Below, one piece after another: positions 42,791 to 55,027 of a stretch of DNA of 64,000 nt. Source of the stretch: Triticum aestivum (Eukaryota; Streptophyta; Magnoliopsida; Poales; Poaceae); NCBI RefSeq assembly GCF_018294505.1, contig NC_057801.1, forward strand, positions 844,063,465-844,127,464. The letters run 5' to 3'. The notes beneath the pieces are model-generated. The model was not told the origin of the DNA, made no database searches, and saw nothing but the letters and a program-made list of their open reading frames with translations. Every line of letters starts with the position of its first letter. Position 1 is the stretch's first letter. A program made the position numbers and the translations under genes.

Positions 42791-43819
42791 TCGATTGTTG
42801 ACTAAGTTTCTTTTTTAAGAAACCTTGTGTACGCATGAACTTCGTAGGCCACAAGTCAGTCTCCAAATCTGTGGCAGACAACATAAAGCCCATTTGCTAT
42901 TTTTTATAATTTGCAGCCCATTTGCTAATTCTTAAGTAATTTATACAGCGCATTTTCTGCCCAGGACCACGGTCAAAAAGTTCAACCTTATTTTGCGTAT
43001 TTCGGTGGAGTCCAAACTGTTGTAATCCCGAAATGATAAACATTTTTTAAGAACTTATTGATTTGCCAAAAAAATCATTTTGTTTTAATAAGCAAATAAG
43101 ACGTGGGACAATTGAGTTCGTTTAAGGGAAAACCAATGGTAAAAAAATCAGTGTTAACAAAAATAAGGATGTTTAATATGAAAAGGGAATTTTATGTGTT
43201 TTCAATATAATAATACGTGTATATGAACTAGTAAAACTATAGGTAGAGATTACAAAACGGATGTGGAACATGTGTTTCAAGAGGAAAATAGAACTGGGAT
43301 GTGTGTTTGATTCACTAAAAAAAACTACCTGCGGATGTTGTAAAACAAAATATAACTAACGCTGGCGGGCCAGAGGCCAGTAGATACCTGCTGGATCTTT
43401 GTGCCCCGTTGTCGTCATGGGCTGGGCCTATTAAAAACAAAACCAACCCTGGGCAGTCTACAGCCCAGTTGAAACTTGCTCGACCTGAAAAAACAATATA
43501 CGTGCTCAATAAACGAGAGAATTCTGCAAGTACAGACTGAGAACTGGGATGCAGCATGGATATTGTTTTTTTATCGTGATAACAAGTGCATGCACTTGTT
43601 TCGAAAAAATTGGAGAACTAGGAATTCGAACAGCGGATGCTTATGCTACCCATCAAATAAAAGTCAGGTGCCTGAGAATTCGTTTCAAAACAAATGATTC
43701 AACTTTATATCCACGTCGACCCTCGGCATGATGGTTGGAAGCAAATGCAAGTTCATACCAAAAGATTGTTAACAACAATACCAACTTGTGGACGACAAGG
43801 TAGTACAACTACCAATACC
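42791..43819. other. intergenic, no feature recognised
   Basis: AT-rich DNA with GCCCATTTGCTA repeats near 42890 and 42915. It may be the tail of the preceding element. No gene or terminal repeat found. Confidence 0.4.
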
Positions 43820-44575
43820 AAACTAACTTATAATCTTTTTACTCCTGGCCCTAGTGTTCATCTGGTAGAAAATTTTGCAGAGGACCAGCTCCCGCTCCTT
43901 CTCTTGCTCCAGGTCCCCGAGGTGGTACTGGTGCATCACCCAATTGGTCCTCTGCTGGTCGAAGTTCTTGTTGGTGTGCAACACCAAAACCTTTTTTGCT
44001 GCCCGTCTGCCGGCTGTTGACCATCACCGGCAAGGTATTGCCGGTCTTGTGCCACATCGCGTACATGCCGCACTCCGACTGTATCTTGCGACGCGTCCAC
44101 GTGCCCCTTTTGAACGCCCTGGAATTGCGCTGGAAGAAATGCTTCCTTAGCCCACTCAGTGTGATACCCACAGTATTGTGGAATACATGTTTTAGTGTAC
44201 CTAGTTGGCATTTTTATAACATCTTTGGCATGTTGCAGTCACTTGTTTCACTTTTTATTAACTGTCAAATTGTAATTGCTTCACCAGGTTTTCGTCTAAA
44301 AAGAAAAATAGAGCTATAAACAAAGGAATATGTTTGTGCAAGTAGACGGCCGATTGGTGTCTTACCTGGAAGTTTCTCAGGTTGGGTGTAGCATATGTCG
44401 TGCTCGCTGTCGATGGTTGGTATGAACAAATTGATGAGAGACTGAAATCTCGCGCTGTCAGCACTCACTTTGGCCTCAAGGTGCTCGATCAGCTCCTGAT
44501 CCGTGGGATCAAACTTGACGCCAGCCGGCAACACCGGCCAATCCTTCTTCGACTTGCATCGGTAATTCCAGTTAT
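43820..44575 (-). pseudogene. NAC-domain transcription factor relic (NAC073/SND2-like)
   Basis: Exon 44575-44366 gives [20 protein letters not shown] and [15 protein letters not shown] subdomains A and B, with a GTAAGA donor after 44366. The next exon, from about 44166, gives SGLRKHFFQRNSRAFKRGT, RRKIQSEC and [16 protein letters not shown] (C and D), then a change of frame in an A6 run near 43995. After that come [18 protein letters not shown] and [12 protein letters not shown] (E), ending near 43830. The acceptor for the second exon lacks AG where the family would place it (TG instead). The wording fits the NAC073/ANAC075 group, which acts in secondary-wall control. No upstream start or C-terminal region is visible. 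It is a decayed fragment. Confidence 0.75.
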
Positions 44576-44826
44576 ATGGTACTCAATGTATGATCAATCG
44601 ACTACTTTAAGTGAATGATGAAAGATTTCGACAGATAAGTGGTACTCCAAATCTGAAGTTCAAAATACCTGAACACGCTGCCGGGATTCTTGTGTCACCT
44701 CACGCGCGACGTGTTGTGACGTCAATTCAATATGTGGACATGATGAATAATTTGACTGACGTATACTAGTCATATTTAGTGTCACATTTATACATAGGTT
44801 TAACTAACAAGTACGCAGAAGCCTAA

Positions 44827-44886
<60 letters not shown>

Positions 44887-45168
44887 TTTTGCACAATATC
44901 TCCATCATCATTATCAGTACATCCTACGCACGTGAGTTAGGATGCACTTGATCCCAGGAAGGTATCTATCCTTCAAACCAGAGGAGTGCTTCAAACTAAC
45001 AACAGTACATAATATCCAATAAAAGTGGTTCGTGCTACAGCAGCAGAATACATGGCTCAGTCTAGATATCAGCACGAATCAAGTTGTGCATATTTGCTGT
45101 TGGCATGAACCACATCGACGCATGTCGGGTTTGCAAAAGCCATCCATCGCATGGAAGCTTAATGCCTT
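44576..45168. other. spacer with long TA microsatellite
   Basis: Noncoding DNA between the NAC relic and the DUF295 gene. The only clear feature is the TA run, listed separately. Confidence 0.5.
44830..44883. repeat. (TA)27 microsatellite
   Basis: About 54 bp of uninterrupted TA. It is likely length-variable between accessions. Confidence 0.97.
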
Positions 45169-46665
45169 TCACACACTGAAGATTATCTGGCAACAAGCTG
45201 TGTCGACGAATCTCTGGACATGGTGATTCATGAAACCCATGGTATGATGTGTAAACACAGCCCCCCTCGCGAATGGGAGTTGCATAGCACAGTAATCATC
45301 ACCGGTGATATGATCGATGATTGGTTGGATGATCGGATAATTGAGCCCGAGGAACAAGGAGTGGTTGCCGAGGCTGTAAACCCGCCTCCAGTTGAATATG
45401 CCTGGCCCAACGGAGCTGGGATCTTTCTCGAACACGAAGCAACCATAGCCATCAATGTCATGAACGCCCCACGCATTGTACTGGATGTGGTTTGGTGTAA
45501 TGGTTTGGTCAATTTGATACGTGCGAATGAGCATCAAATGACCGCCGTCAGCTGAACGAGCGATAAACCACCACCCATCGGCTGGTATGATTCCAGGTCC
45601 TGGAATCATGAAGGCCAGCGCATTTGCGTCTGCTGCAACAATTCAAATTGGAGACCAAAAGGACAAAAATAAACAATCATGTTCAGAGTATGTGTGGAAT
45701 CAAGATTATTATAACAGTGACACATATCATAGACAGAGAATTGCAATGCTGTGGTCATAATCATACCCCAAGTTCAAAAAATAAGCCAATGGCTTTCATA
45801 TTCTAGCAACATGTCATGGTTCAAACATCATGTAACAATGAGAGGAAAACAGCTATGAGAGCGCCTACTCATATTCTACCATAGCACTTACTACTACTGT
45901 TCTCATATCAACTCTAAGCAATAACATGCGTTGTTATAAAAATCTTGTAAACGAGAGTAACATATAGCAATCATGATGCTATGATCATAATATGTATTCT
46001 AACAATCATTAGATGCCAATTGTTTTCATATCAACTCTAACAATAACATGTGTGGTCATAAAAATCTAGGAAATGAGAGGAACATATAGCAATGATGTGG
46101 TTATAGACATGCTATGCATTCTAAATTTGTAACAAATGAACAGGCAATCATGTTCATAAGGTAAAGATGAGATGAGATAGAACAATTACACGACGATAGA
46201 TTCCACCAGTATAGGCAGCCAATCTGTGTGTCGACCGCGTAAATGATGCCATCGTGCACTATAGCATCAAATAGAAATGTTGCCTCAATAGGATTGATGA
46301 GAGCCATAACCATGTATGGTGACCGGATTCCAGATAGACTAATCCCATGTTGAACAAGGCAATGAGCTTGTAATCCATGTAGTCTTTTGATGGTGTGGGC
46401 AATTCGCAGATTACAACTTTCTGCAAACAGAGGTCGAGCCAAAAGCTTGACGCGTCTCGTGTGTAGTAGGCAGGAGTGTCCAGCGGGCCGCGAGGCTCGA
46501 TGGCGGCGGTGTCCAACGATGGAAGGGTGATCTCTCGCTGGGTGTAGATATCCACGAGACGCCACAGACTAGCAGTGTGGTGGATGAGGACGATCCAGTT
46601 GGCTTTCATGCCCACCCAGTAGTGGTCGCGCATGAAGGACAGGTGGACGGGTAGTGGTAGCATGT
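45169..46665 (-). pseudogene. F-box/DUF295 gene, 3' part (split by a retrotransposon)
   Basis: Continues the gene that begins at 55282; the Gypsy element at 46666-55027 separates the parts. Exon remainder 46665-46190 opens LPLPVHLSFMRDHYWVGMKA and has CLQKVVICELPTPSKDYMDY; near 46340 the frame shifts to the one giving FDAIVHDGIIYAVDTQIGCL. A donor GTAATT at 46189 and an acceptor TTGCAG before 45632 define a 557-bp phase-1 intron. The last exon ends at 45169 and includes PADGWWFIARSADGGHLMLI, DGYGCFVFEKD and NHSLFLGLNYP, the C-terminal blades of the DUF295 propeller. Such KIB-type proteins are substrate receptors in SCF ubiquitin ligases. Function is lost through the insertion and the frameshift. 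Confidence 0.78.
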
Positions 46666-48228
46666 TGATATGTCTGCAACGTATCTATAATTTTTGATTA
46701 ATCCATGCTACTTTGTCTACTGTTTTGGACTATATTGGGCTTTATTTTCCACTTTTATATTACTTTTGGGACTAACCTATTAACCGGAGGCCCAACCAAG
46801 AATTGATGTTTTTTGCCTTTTTCAGTATTTCGAAGAAACAAAATATCAAACGGAGTCCAAACGGAATGAAACCTTCGGGATCGTGATTTTCCAACAGAAG
46901 GTGATCCAGGAGACTTGGACCCTACTCCAAGCAGCGCCAGAGGCGGTCACGAGGGTGGAGGGCGCCCCCTGGGCATGCCCCCTACCTCGTGGGCCCCTCG
47001 AAGCTCCACCGACGTACTCCTTCCTCCTATATATACCTATGTATCCCCGAACGATCAGAACAGGAGCCAAAAGCCTAATTCCACCGCTGCAACTTTTTGT
47101 ATCCACGAGATCCCATCTTGGGGCCTATTCCGAAGCTCCGCCGGAGAGGGCCATCATCATGGAGGGCTTCTACATCATCATAGCCCCTCCGATGAAGTGT
47201 GAGTAGTTTACTTCAGACCTTCGGGTCCATAGTTATTAGCTAGATGGCTTCTTCTCTCTTTTTGGATCTCAATACAATGTTCTCCCCCTCTCTCATGGAG
47301 ATCTATTCGATGTAATCTTCTTTTTGCGGTGTGTTTGTTGAGACCGATGAATTGTGGGTTTATGATCCAGTATTATCTATGGAAAATATTTGATTCTTCT
47401 CTGAATTGTTTTATGTATGATTGAGTTATCTTTGCAAGTCTCTTCGAATTATCTTTTTGGTTTGGCCAACTAGATTGGTAGTTCTTGCAATGGGAGAAGT
47501 GCTTAGCTTTGGGTTCAATCTTGCAATGTCCTTACTCAGTGACAGAAAGAGTTGCAAGGCACGTATTGTATTGTTGCCATCGAGGATAACAAGATGGGGT
47601 TTTTATCATATTGCATGAATTTATCCCTCTACATCATGTCATGTTGCTTACGGCGTTACTCTGTTTTACTTAATACTCTAGATTCATGCTGGATAGCGGT
47701 CGTTGAGTGGAGTAATAGTAGTAGATGCAGAATCGTTTCGATCTACTTGTTTTGGACGTGACGCCTATATACATGATCATTGCCTAGATATACTCATAAC
47801 TATGCTCAATTCTGTCAATTGCTCAACAATAATTTGTTCACCCACCGTAGAATACTTATGCTCTTGAGAGAAGCCACTAGTGAAACCTATGGCCCCCGGG
47901 TCTATTCTCATCATATCAGTCTATATCACTTTATTTACTTGCTTTGTTTTACTTTGCCTTTTACTTTTTACTTTGCATCTATCTATCAAAAATACCAAAA
48001 ATATTATCTCTATCAGAACTCACTCTCGTAAGTGACCGTGAAGGGATTGACAACCCCTAAGCGTTGGTTGCGAGTTGCTATCGTTTTGTGTAGGTACGAG
48101 GGACTTGTGCGTGGTCTCCTACTGGATTGATACCTTGGTTCTCAAAAACTGAGGTAAATACTTACGCTACTTTACTGCATCATCCTCTCCTCTTCGGGGA
48201 AATCCAACGCAGCGCTCAAGAGGTAGCA
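46666..48228 (+). repeat. 5' LTR of Gypsy element 2
   Basis: 1563 bp from TGATATGTCTGC to AAGAGGTAGCA. Compared with the 3' LTR it has several substitutions and keeps a segment with TAACCGGAGGCCC lost in the other. TATA-like CTATATATA at about 47027. Confidence 0.9.
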
Positions 48229-48239
48229 AGAAGGATTTC

Positions 48240-48257
48240 TGGCGCTGTTGCCGGGGA
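48240..48257 (+). promoter_or_regulatory. primer-binding site with one change
   Basis: TGGCGCTGTTGCCGGGGA differs at one position (C to T) from the site of element 1. The base would give a wobble G-U pair with the same tRNA. Confidence 0.7.
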
Positions 48258-48467
48258 GGCTCACGCAAGCAAGTCAACCATACCATGTACCCATCGCAAT
48301 CCCTATCTCTCGCATTACATTATTTGCCATTTGCCTCTCGTTTTCCTCTCCCCCACTTCACCCTTGCCGTTTTACTTTCCCTCTCTTTCCCAATCTCCTC
48401 CTCTCTTTTCCGTTTGCCCTTTTTTCGTTGCCTTTCTGTTTGCTTGTGTGTTGGATTACTTGTTGCC

Positions 48468-50544
48468 ATGGCACAAGATAATACCAAATTGTGTGATTTC
48501 TCGAATACCAATAATAATGATTTCCTTAGTACTCCGATTGCTCCTCTTAATAATGATGAGTCTTGTGAAATCAATACTTCTTTGTTGAATCTTGTTATGA
48601 AAGATCAATTCGCCGGCCTTCCTAGTGAAGATGCCGCTACTCGTCTAAACAATTTTGTTGATTTGTGTGATATGCAAAAGAAGAAAGATACGGATAACAA
48701 TATTGTCAAATTGAAGTTATTTCCGTTTTAACTTAGAGATCGTGCTAAAGTTTCATTTTCATGTTTGCCTAAAAATAGTATTGATTCTTGGAACAAGTGC
48801 AAAGATGCTTTTATCTCTAAGTATTTTCCTCCCGCTAAGATTATCACTCTTATGAACGATATCATGAATTTTAAACAACTTGATCATGAGCATGTTGCCC
48901 AATCTTGTGAAAGAATGAAATTAATGATTTGCAATTGCCCTACTCATGGTTTGAATTTATGGATGATCATACAAAATTTTTATGCCGGATTGAATTTTTC
49001 TTCTAGAAATCTTTTAGATTTGGCCGCGGGAGGCACTTTTATGGAAATTACGTTAGGGGATGCTACCAAATTGCTTGATAATATTATGGCAAATTATTCT
49101 CAATGGCACACCGAAAAATCTTCTAGTAAAAAGGTGCATGCTATAGAGGAAATCAATGTTATGAGTGAAAAGATGGATGAACTTATGAAGATGATTGAGC
49201 CTAAAAATATTCCTCTTGATCCCAATGATATGCCTTTATCTACCTTGCTTGAGAATAATAATGAATCTATGGATGTGAACTTTGTTGGTAGGAATAGTTT
49301 TGGAAACAACGCGTATGGAGGGAATTTTAATCCTAGGCCTTATCCTAGTAATCCTTCTAATAATTATGGAAATTCCTACAACAATTCTTATGGAAATTTT
49401 AATAAGATTCCCTCTGAATTTGAGAGTAGTGTTAAAGAGTTTATGAATTCGCAAAAAAAATTTTAATGCTTTGCTTGAAGAGAAATTGCTTAAAGTTGAT
49501 GATTTGGCTAGGAACGTTGATAGAATTTCTCTTGAAATTGATTCTTTAAATCTTAGATCTATTCCTCCTAAGCATGATATCAATGAGTCTCTCAAAGCCA
49601 TGAGAATTTCCATTGATGAGTGCAAGGAAAGAACCGCTAGGATGCGTGCTTCCAAAGATGCCTTTATTAAAGCGTGTTCTTCCAATCCCTATGAAAATCA
49701 AGATGAAGATCTAAAAGTTATTGATGTGTACCCCATTAAATCTTTGTTTTGCAATATGAATCTTGATGAATCTAAAGATCATCTTCCTTTACCTAGAAGG
49801 CGTTCTAAGAATTCGGAGTTTCGAGATCTTGATGATGAAATTGATGAAAGTGGGATTGAAATAAATAAAAACCGGGATGTTGCTAAACCCACTATTTTGG
49901 ATCTCAAGGAATTTAATTATGAGAATTGCTCTTTGATTAGTTGTATTTCCTTGTTGCAATCCGTGCTAGATTCTCCTCATGCTTATAGTCAAAATAAGGC
50001 CTTTACCAAACATATTGTTGATGCTTTGATGCAATCTTATGAAGAAAAACTTGAGTTGAAAGTTTCTATCCCTAGAAAACTCTATGATGAGCGGGAACCC
50101 ACTATTAAAATTAAAATTAAAGATTTTGAGTTTTATGCTTTGTGTGATTTGGGTGCTAGTGTCTCTACTATCCCCAAAACTTTATGTGATTTGCTAGATT
50201 TCCGTGATTTTGATGATTGCTCCCTAAACTTGCATCTTGCGGATTCCACTATTAAAAAGCCTATGGGAAAAATTAATGATGTTCTTATTGTTGCAAATAG
50301 AAATTATGTGCCCGTAGATTTTATAGTTCTTGATATAGATTGCAATCCTTCATGTCCTATTATTCTTGGTAGACCTTTCCTTAGAACGATTGGTGCAATT
50401 ATTGATATGAAAGAAGGGAATATTAGATTCCAATCTCCCTTAAATAAGGGTATGGAACACTTCCCTAGAAAGAAAATAAAATTACCATATGAATCTATCA
50501 TGAGAGCTACTTATGGATTGCCTATCAAAGATGGCAATACCTAG
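48468..50544 (+). pseudogene. Gypsy gag and aspartic protease, broken
   Basis: Starts MAQDNTKLCDF at 48468. A stop (TAA) at 48731 is followed in the same frame by the gag capsid domain: SCLPKNSIDSWNKCKDAFIS, YFPPAKIITLMNDIMNF, NFYAGLNFSSRNLLDLAAGG. A Gly/Asn/Tyr-rich segment (about 49290-49410) takes the place where other gags have a zinc knuckle. A frameshift in an A8 run at about 49453-49460 leads to the frame ending at 50544, with a helical linker and the retropepsin domain: FYALCDLGASVSTIP holds the catalytic Asp, and CPIILGRPFLRTIGA the flap/hydrophobic part. It resembles the Athila branch. Nothing of integrase or reverse transcriptase follows. Two breaks disable this copy. Confidence 0.88.
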
Positions 50545-50561
50545 ATCTATCTTCGCTTTTA

Positions 50562-50610
50562 TGCCTAGCTAGGGGCGTTAAACGATAGCGCTTGTTGGGA
50601 GGCAACCCAA
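50562..50610 (+). promoter_or_regulatory. conserved 49-nt motif after the ORF (element 2)
   Basis: Begins 17 bp after the protease stop. It can form GCG/CGC around a TTAAACGATA-like loop and TTGGG/CCCAA around AGGCAA. See 27497-27545 for the second copy. Confidence 0.6.
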
Positions 50611-51214
50611 TTTTATTTTGTGTTTTTTTGTTTTTGCTTCTGTTTAGGAGTAGATAATCCATCTAGCCTCTGTTTAGATGTGGTTTTATCTTTTAATTAG
50701 TGTTTGTGCCAAGCTAGACCTATTGGATCTTCTTGGATGATAGTTATTTGATCTTGCTGTAATTTCCAGAATCTTTGTGCTCAGTGCCCGAATTGTTAAA
50801 AATCACCATAACGTGATACAATACTGATTCTAATTTCTGCTAATCAATAAACAAATTGTCCAGGTCGTCTAATTTTGGTAGAAGTTTTTGGGTTCCAGAA
50901 GTTTGCGTTAGTAACAGATTGCTACAGACTGTTCTGTTTTTCACAGATTCTGTTTTTCGTGTGTTGTTTGCTTATTTTGATGAATCTATGGCTAGTAAAT
51001 TAGTTTATAAACCATAGAGAAGTTGGAATACAGTAGGTTTAACACCAATATAAATAAAGAATGAGTTCATTACAGTACCTTTAAGTAGTCTTTTGTTTTC
51101 TTTCTCTAACGGAGCTCACGAGATTTCTATTGAGTTTTGTGTTGTGAAGTTTTCAAGTTTTGGGTGAATTCTTTTGATGGATTATGGAACAAGGAGTGGC
51201 AAGAGCCAAAGCTT

Positions 51215-51293
51215 GGGGATGCCCATGGCAACCCCAAGATAATCCAAGGACACCAAAAAGTCAAAGATTGGGGATGCCCCGGAAGGCATCCCC
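51215..51293 (+). promoter_or_regulatory. twin GGGGATGCC hairpins (element 2)
   Basis: First hairpin 51215-51235 (GGGGATGCC with GGCAACCCC). The second at 51270-51293 has a perfect 9-bp stem with loop CCGGAA, identical to that in element 1. Confidence 0.65.
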
Positions 51294-52640
51294 TCTTTCG
51301 TCGACTTCCATCGGTAATTTACTTTGAGCTATATTTTTATTCACCAACATGATATGTGTTTTGCTTGGAGTGTCTTGTATTATTTGTGTCTTTGCTTGTT
51401 ATTTTATCACAATTATCCTTGCTGTACACACCTTTTGAGAGAGCCATACTTGAATTGGAATTTGTTAGAATACTCTTTGTGCTTCACTTATATCTTTTCA
51501 GCTTGATAGTTTTGCTCATAGTGCTTCAGTTATATCTTTTGAACGTGATAATTTTTGCTCTAGTACTTCACTTAGATCTTTTAGAGCACGGTGGTGGATT
51601 TGTTTTAAAGAAACTATTTGATCTCTCATGCTTCACTTAGATTATTTTGAGAGACTTTAATAGCATGGTAATTTGCTTAATGTTAATATACTTGGTGTTC
51701 AAGATATGTGAAACTTTCTTTTGAGTGAATTGAATACTAAGATAAGTTTGATGCTTGATAATTGTTTTGAGATATGGAGGTGATAATATCAAAGTTGTGC
51801 TAGTTGAGTAGGTGTGAATTTGAGAAATACTTGTGTTGAAGTTTGCAACTCCCGTAGCATGCACGTATGGTTAAAGTTGTGTGACAAATTTGAAACATGA
51901 AGTGTACCTGGCTTGTGCATCCTTATGAGAGGCGGTCGGGGACGAGCGATGGTATTTTCCTACCAATCTATCCCCCTAGGAGCATGCGCGTAGTACTTGA
52001 ATTTTTGATGACTTCTAAATTTTTGCAATAAGTATATGAGTTCTTTTGACTAATGTTGAGTCCATGGATTATACGCACTCTCACCTTTCCATCTTTGCTA
52101 GCCTCTTTGGTACCGTGCATTGCCCTTTCTCACCTTGAGAGTTGGCGCAAACTTCGCCGGTGCATCCAAACCCCGTGATACGATGCGCTCTATCACACAT
52201 AAACCTCCTTATATCTTCCTCAAAACAGCCACCATACCTACCTATTATGGCATTTCCATAGCCATTCCGAGATATATTGCCATGCAACTTCCATCATCAT
52301 CATCATGACATACATTACTTTTGTCATATTGCCATTGCATGATCATGTAGTTGACATCGTATTTGTGGCAAAGCCACCATGCATTATTTTTCATACATGT
52401 AACTCTTGATTCATTGCACCATCCCGGTACACCGCCGGAGGCATTCATATAGAGTCATATCTTGTTCTAAGTTTCGAGTTGTAATCTTTGTGTTGTAATC
52501 AATAGAAGTGTCATGATCATCATTATTAGAGCATTGCCCAAATAAAAAAAAGAAAAAAAAAGAAAAAGGCCAAAAAGAAGAAAGGCCCCAAGAAAAAGAA
52601 AATAAAAAGGGCAATGCTACTATCTCTTTTTCCACACTTG

Positions 52641-52784
52641 TGCTTCAAAGTAGCACCTCGTTCTTCATGTAGTGAGTCTCATAGATTGTGCTTCAAAGTA
52701 GCACCTTGTTCTTCATGTAGTGAGTCTCATATATTGTGCTTCAAAGTAGCACCTCGTTCTTCATGTAGTGAATCTCATAAGTTG
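52641..52784 (+). repeat. 48-bp tandem repeat, three units
   Basis: Units begin TGCTTCAAAGTAGCACC at 52641, 52689 and 52737. Each contains the small hairpin GTGCT-TCAAAGT-AGCAC. Element 1 has one copy at 29538, so triplication occurred in this lineage. Confidence 0.9.
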
Positions 52785-53486
52785 TCCTTTTTATACTAGT
52801 GGGAATTTTTCATTATAGAACTTGGCTTGTATATTCCTACAATGGGCTTCCTCAAATGCCCTAGGTCTTCGTGAGCAAGCAAGTTGGATGCACACCCACT
52901 AGTTTTCTTTTGTTGAGCATTTATAGCTCTAGTGCATCCGTTGCATGGCAATCCCTACTCCTCATGTTGACATCAATTGATGGGCATCTCCATAGCCCGT
53001 TGATTAGCCTCGTCAACGTGAGACTTTCTCCTTTTTTTTGTCTTCTCCACACAATCCCCATCATCATATTCTATTCCACCCATAGTGCTATATCCATGGC
53101 TCACGCTCATGTATTGCGTGAAAGTTGAAAAGGTTTGAGATTATTTAAGTATGAAACAATTGCTTGGCTTGTCATCGGGGGTATAGAAGTTGGGAACATC
53201 TTTGTGTGACGGAAATGAAGCATAGCCTAACTATATGATTTTGTAGGGATGAACTTTCTTTTGCCATGTTATTTTGAGAAGACATGATTGCTTTGATTAG
53301 TATGCTTGAAGTATTATTATTTTTGTGTCAATATGAACTTTTGTCTTGAATCTTTCGGATCTGAATATTCATATCACAATTAAGAGGATTTACATTGAAA
53401 TTATGCCAAAGTATCACTCCGCATCAAAAATTCTTTTTTATCATTTACCTACTCGAGGACGAGCAGGAATTAAGCTTGGGGATGCT

Positions 53487-55027
53487 TGATACGTCTCCAA
53501 CGTATCTATAATTTTTGATTACTCCATGCTACTTTGTCTACTGTTTTGGACTATATTGGGCTTTATTTTCCACTTTTATATTACTTTTGGGACTAACCGC
53601 CCAGCCCAGAATTGCTGTTTTTTTGCCTTTTTTAGTATTTCGAAGAAACAGAATATCAAACAGAGTCCAAACGGAATGAAACCTTCAGGATCGTGATTTT
53701 CCAACCGAACGTGATCCAGGAGACTTGGACCCTACTCCAAGCAGCGCCAGAGGCAGTCACGAGGGTGGAGGGCGCGCCCCCTACCTCATGGGCCCCTCGG
53801 AGGTCCACCGACGTACTCCTTCCTCCTATATATACCTATGTATCCCCGAACGATCAGAACAGGAGCCAAAAACCTAATTCCACCGCCGCAACTTTCTGTA
53901 TCCACGAGATCCCATCCTGGGGCCTGTTCCGGAGCTCCGCCAGAGAGGGCCGTCATCACGGAGGTCTTCTACATCATCATAGCCACTCCGATGAAGTGTG
54001 AGTAGTTTACTTCAGACCTTCGGGTCCATAGTTATTAGCTAGATGGCTTCTTCTCTCTTTTTGGATCTCAATACAATGTTCTCCCCCTCTCTCGTGGAGA
54101 TCTATTCGATGTAATCTTCTTTTTGCGGTGTGTTTGTTGAGACCGATGAATTGTGGGTTTATGATCCAGTATTATCTATGGAAAATATTTGATTCTTCTC
54201 TGAATTGTTTTATGTATGATTGAGTTATCTTTGCAAGTCTCTTCGAATTATCTTTTTGGTTTGGCCAACTAGATTGGTAATTCTTGCAATGGGAGAGGTG
54301 CTTAGCTTTGGGTTCAATCTTGCGGTATCCTTACTCAGTGACAGAAAGAGTTGCAAGGCACGTATTGTATTGTTGCCATCGAGGATAACAAGATGGGGTT
54401 TTTATCATATTGCATGAATTTATCCCTCTACATCATGTCATCTTGATTACGGCGTTACTCTGTTTTACTTAATACTCTAGATGCATGCTGGATAGCGGTC
54501 GGTGAGTGGAGTAATAGTAGTAGATGCAGAATCGTTTCAATCTACTTGTTTTGGACGTGATGCCTATATACATGATCATTGCCTAGATATACTCATAAAT
54601 ATATTCAATTCTGTCAATTGCTCAACAGTAATTTGTTCACCCACAGTAGAATACTTATGCTCTTGAGAGAAGCCACTAGTGAAACCTGTGGCCCCCGGGT
54701 CTATTCTTATCATATCAATCTATATCACTTTATTTACTTTCTTTGTTTTACTTTGCCTTTTACTTTTTACTTTGCATCTATCTATCAAAAATACCAAAAA
54801 TATTATCTCTATCAGATCTCACTCTCGTAAGTGACCGTGAAGGGATTGACAACCCCTAAGCGTTGGTAGCAAGTTGCTATCGTTTTGTGTAGGTAAGAGG
54901 GACTTGTGCGTGGTCTCCTACTGGATTGATACCTTGGTTCTCAAAAACTGAGGGAAATACTTACGCTACTTTACTACATCATCCTCTCCTCTTCGGGGAA
55001 ATCCAACGCAGTGCTCAAGAGGTAGCA
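53487..55027 (+). repeat. 3' LTR of Gypsy element 2
   Basis: 1541 bp from TGATACGTCTCC to AGAGGTAGCA, directly after the polypurine tract. It lacks a short segment after GGGACTAACC that the 5' LTR has. Confidence 0.9.

Larger units (their letters stand above)
50545..53486 (+). other. 3' noncoding module of Gypsy element 2
   Basis: Aligned with 27461-29739 of element 1, then continuing past the point where element 1 is cut. Contains the 49-nt motif, twin hairpins, a purine-rich stretch at 52545-52610, 48-bp repeats and finally the polypurine tract AAGCTTGGGGATGC at about 53473-53486. No conserved reading frame. Confidence 0.8.
46666..55027 (+). mobile_element. Gypsy-type LTR retrotransposon with gag-protease only (element 2)
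   Basis: Complete insertion of 8362 bp flanked by CATGT at 46661-46665 and 55028-55032. 5' LTR 46666-48228, primer-binding site 48240, gag-protease 48468-50544, noncoding module 50545-53486 with the polypurine tract, 3' LTR 53487-55027. Reverse transcriptase, RNase H and integrase are absent, and the body is long enough that this looks like the normal structure and not a deletion. It sits antisense in the F-box/DUF295 gene. Confidence 0.93.
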
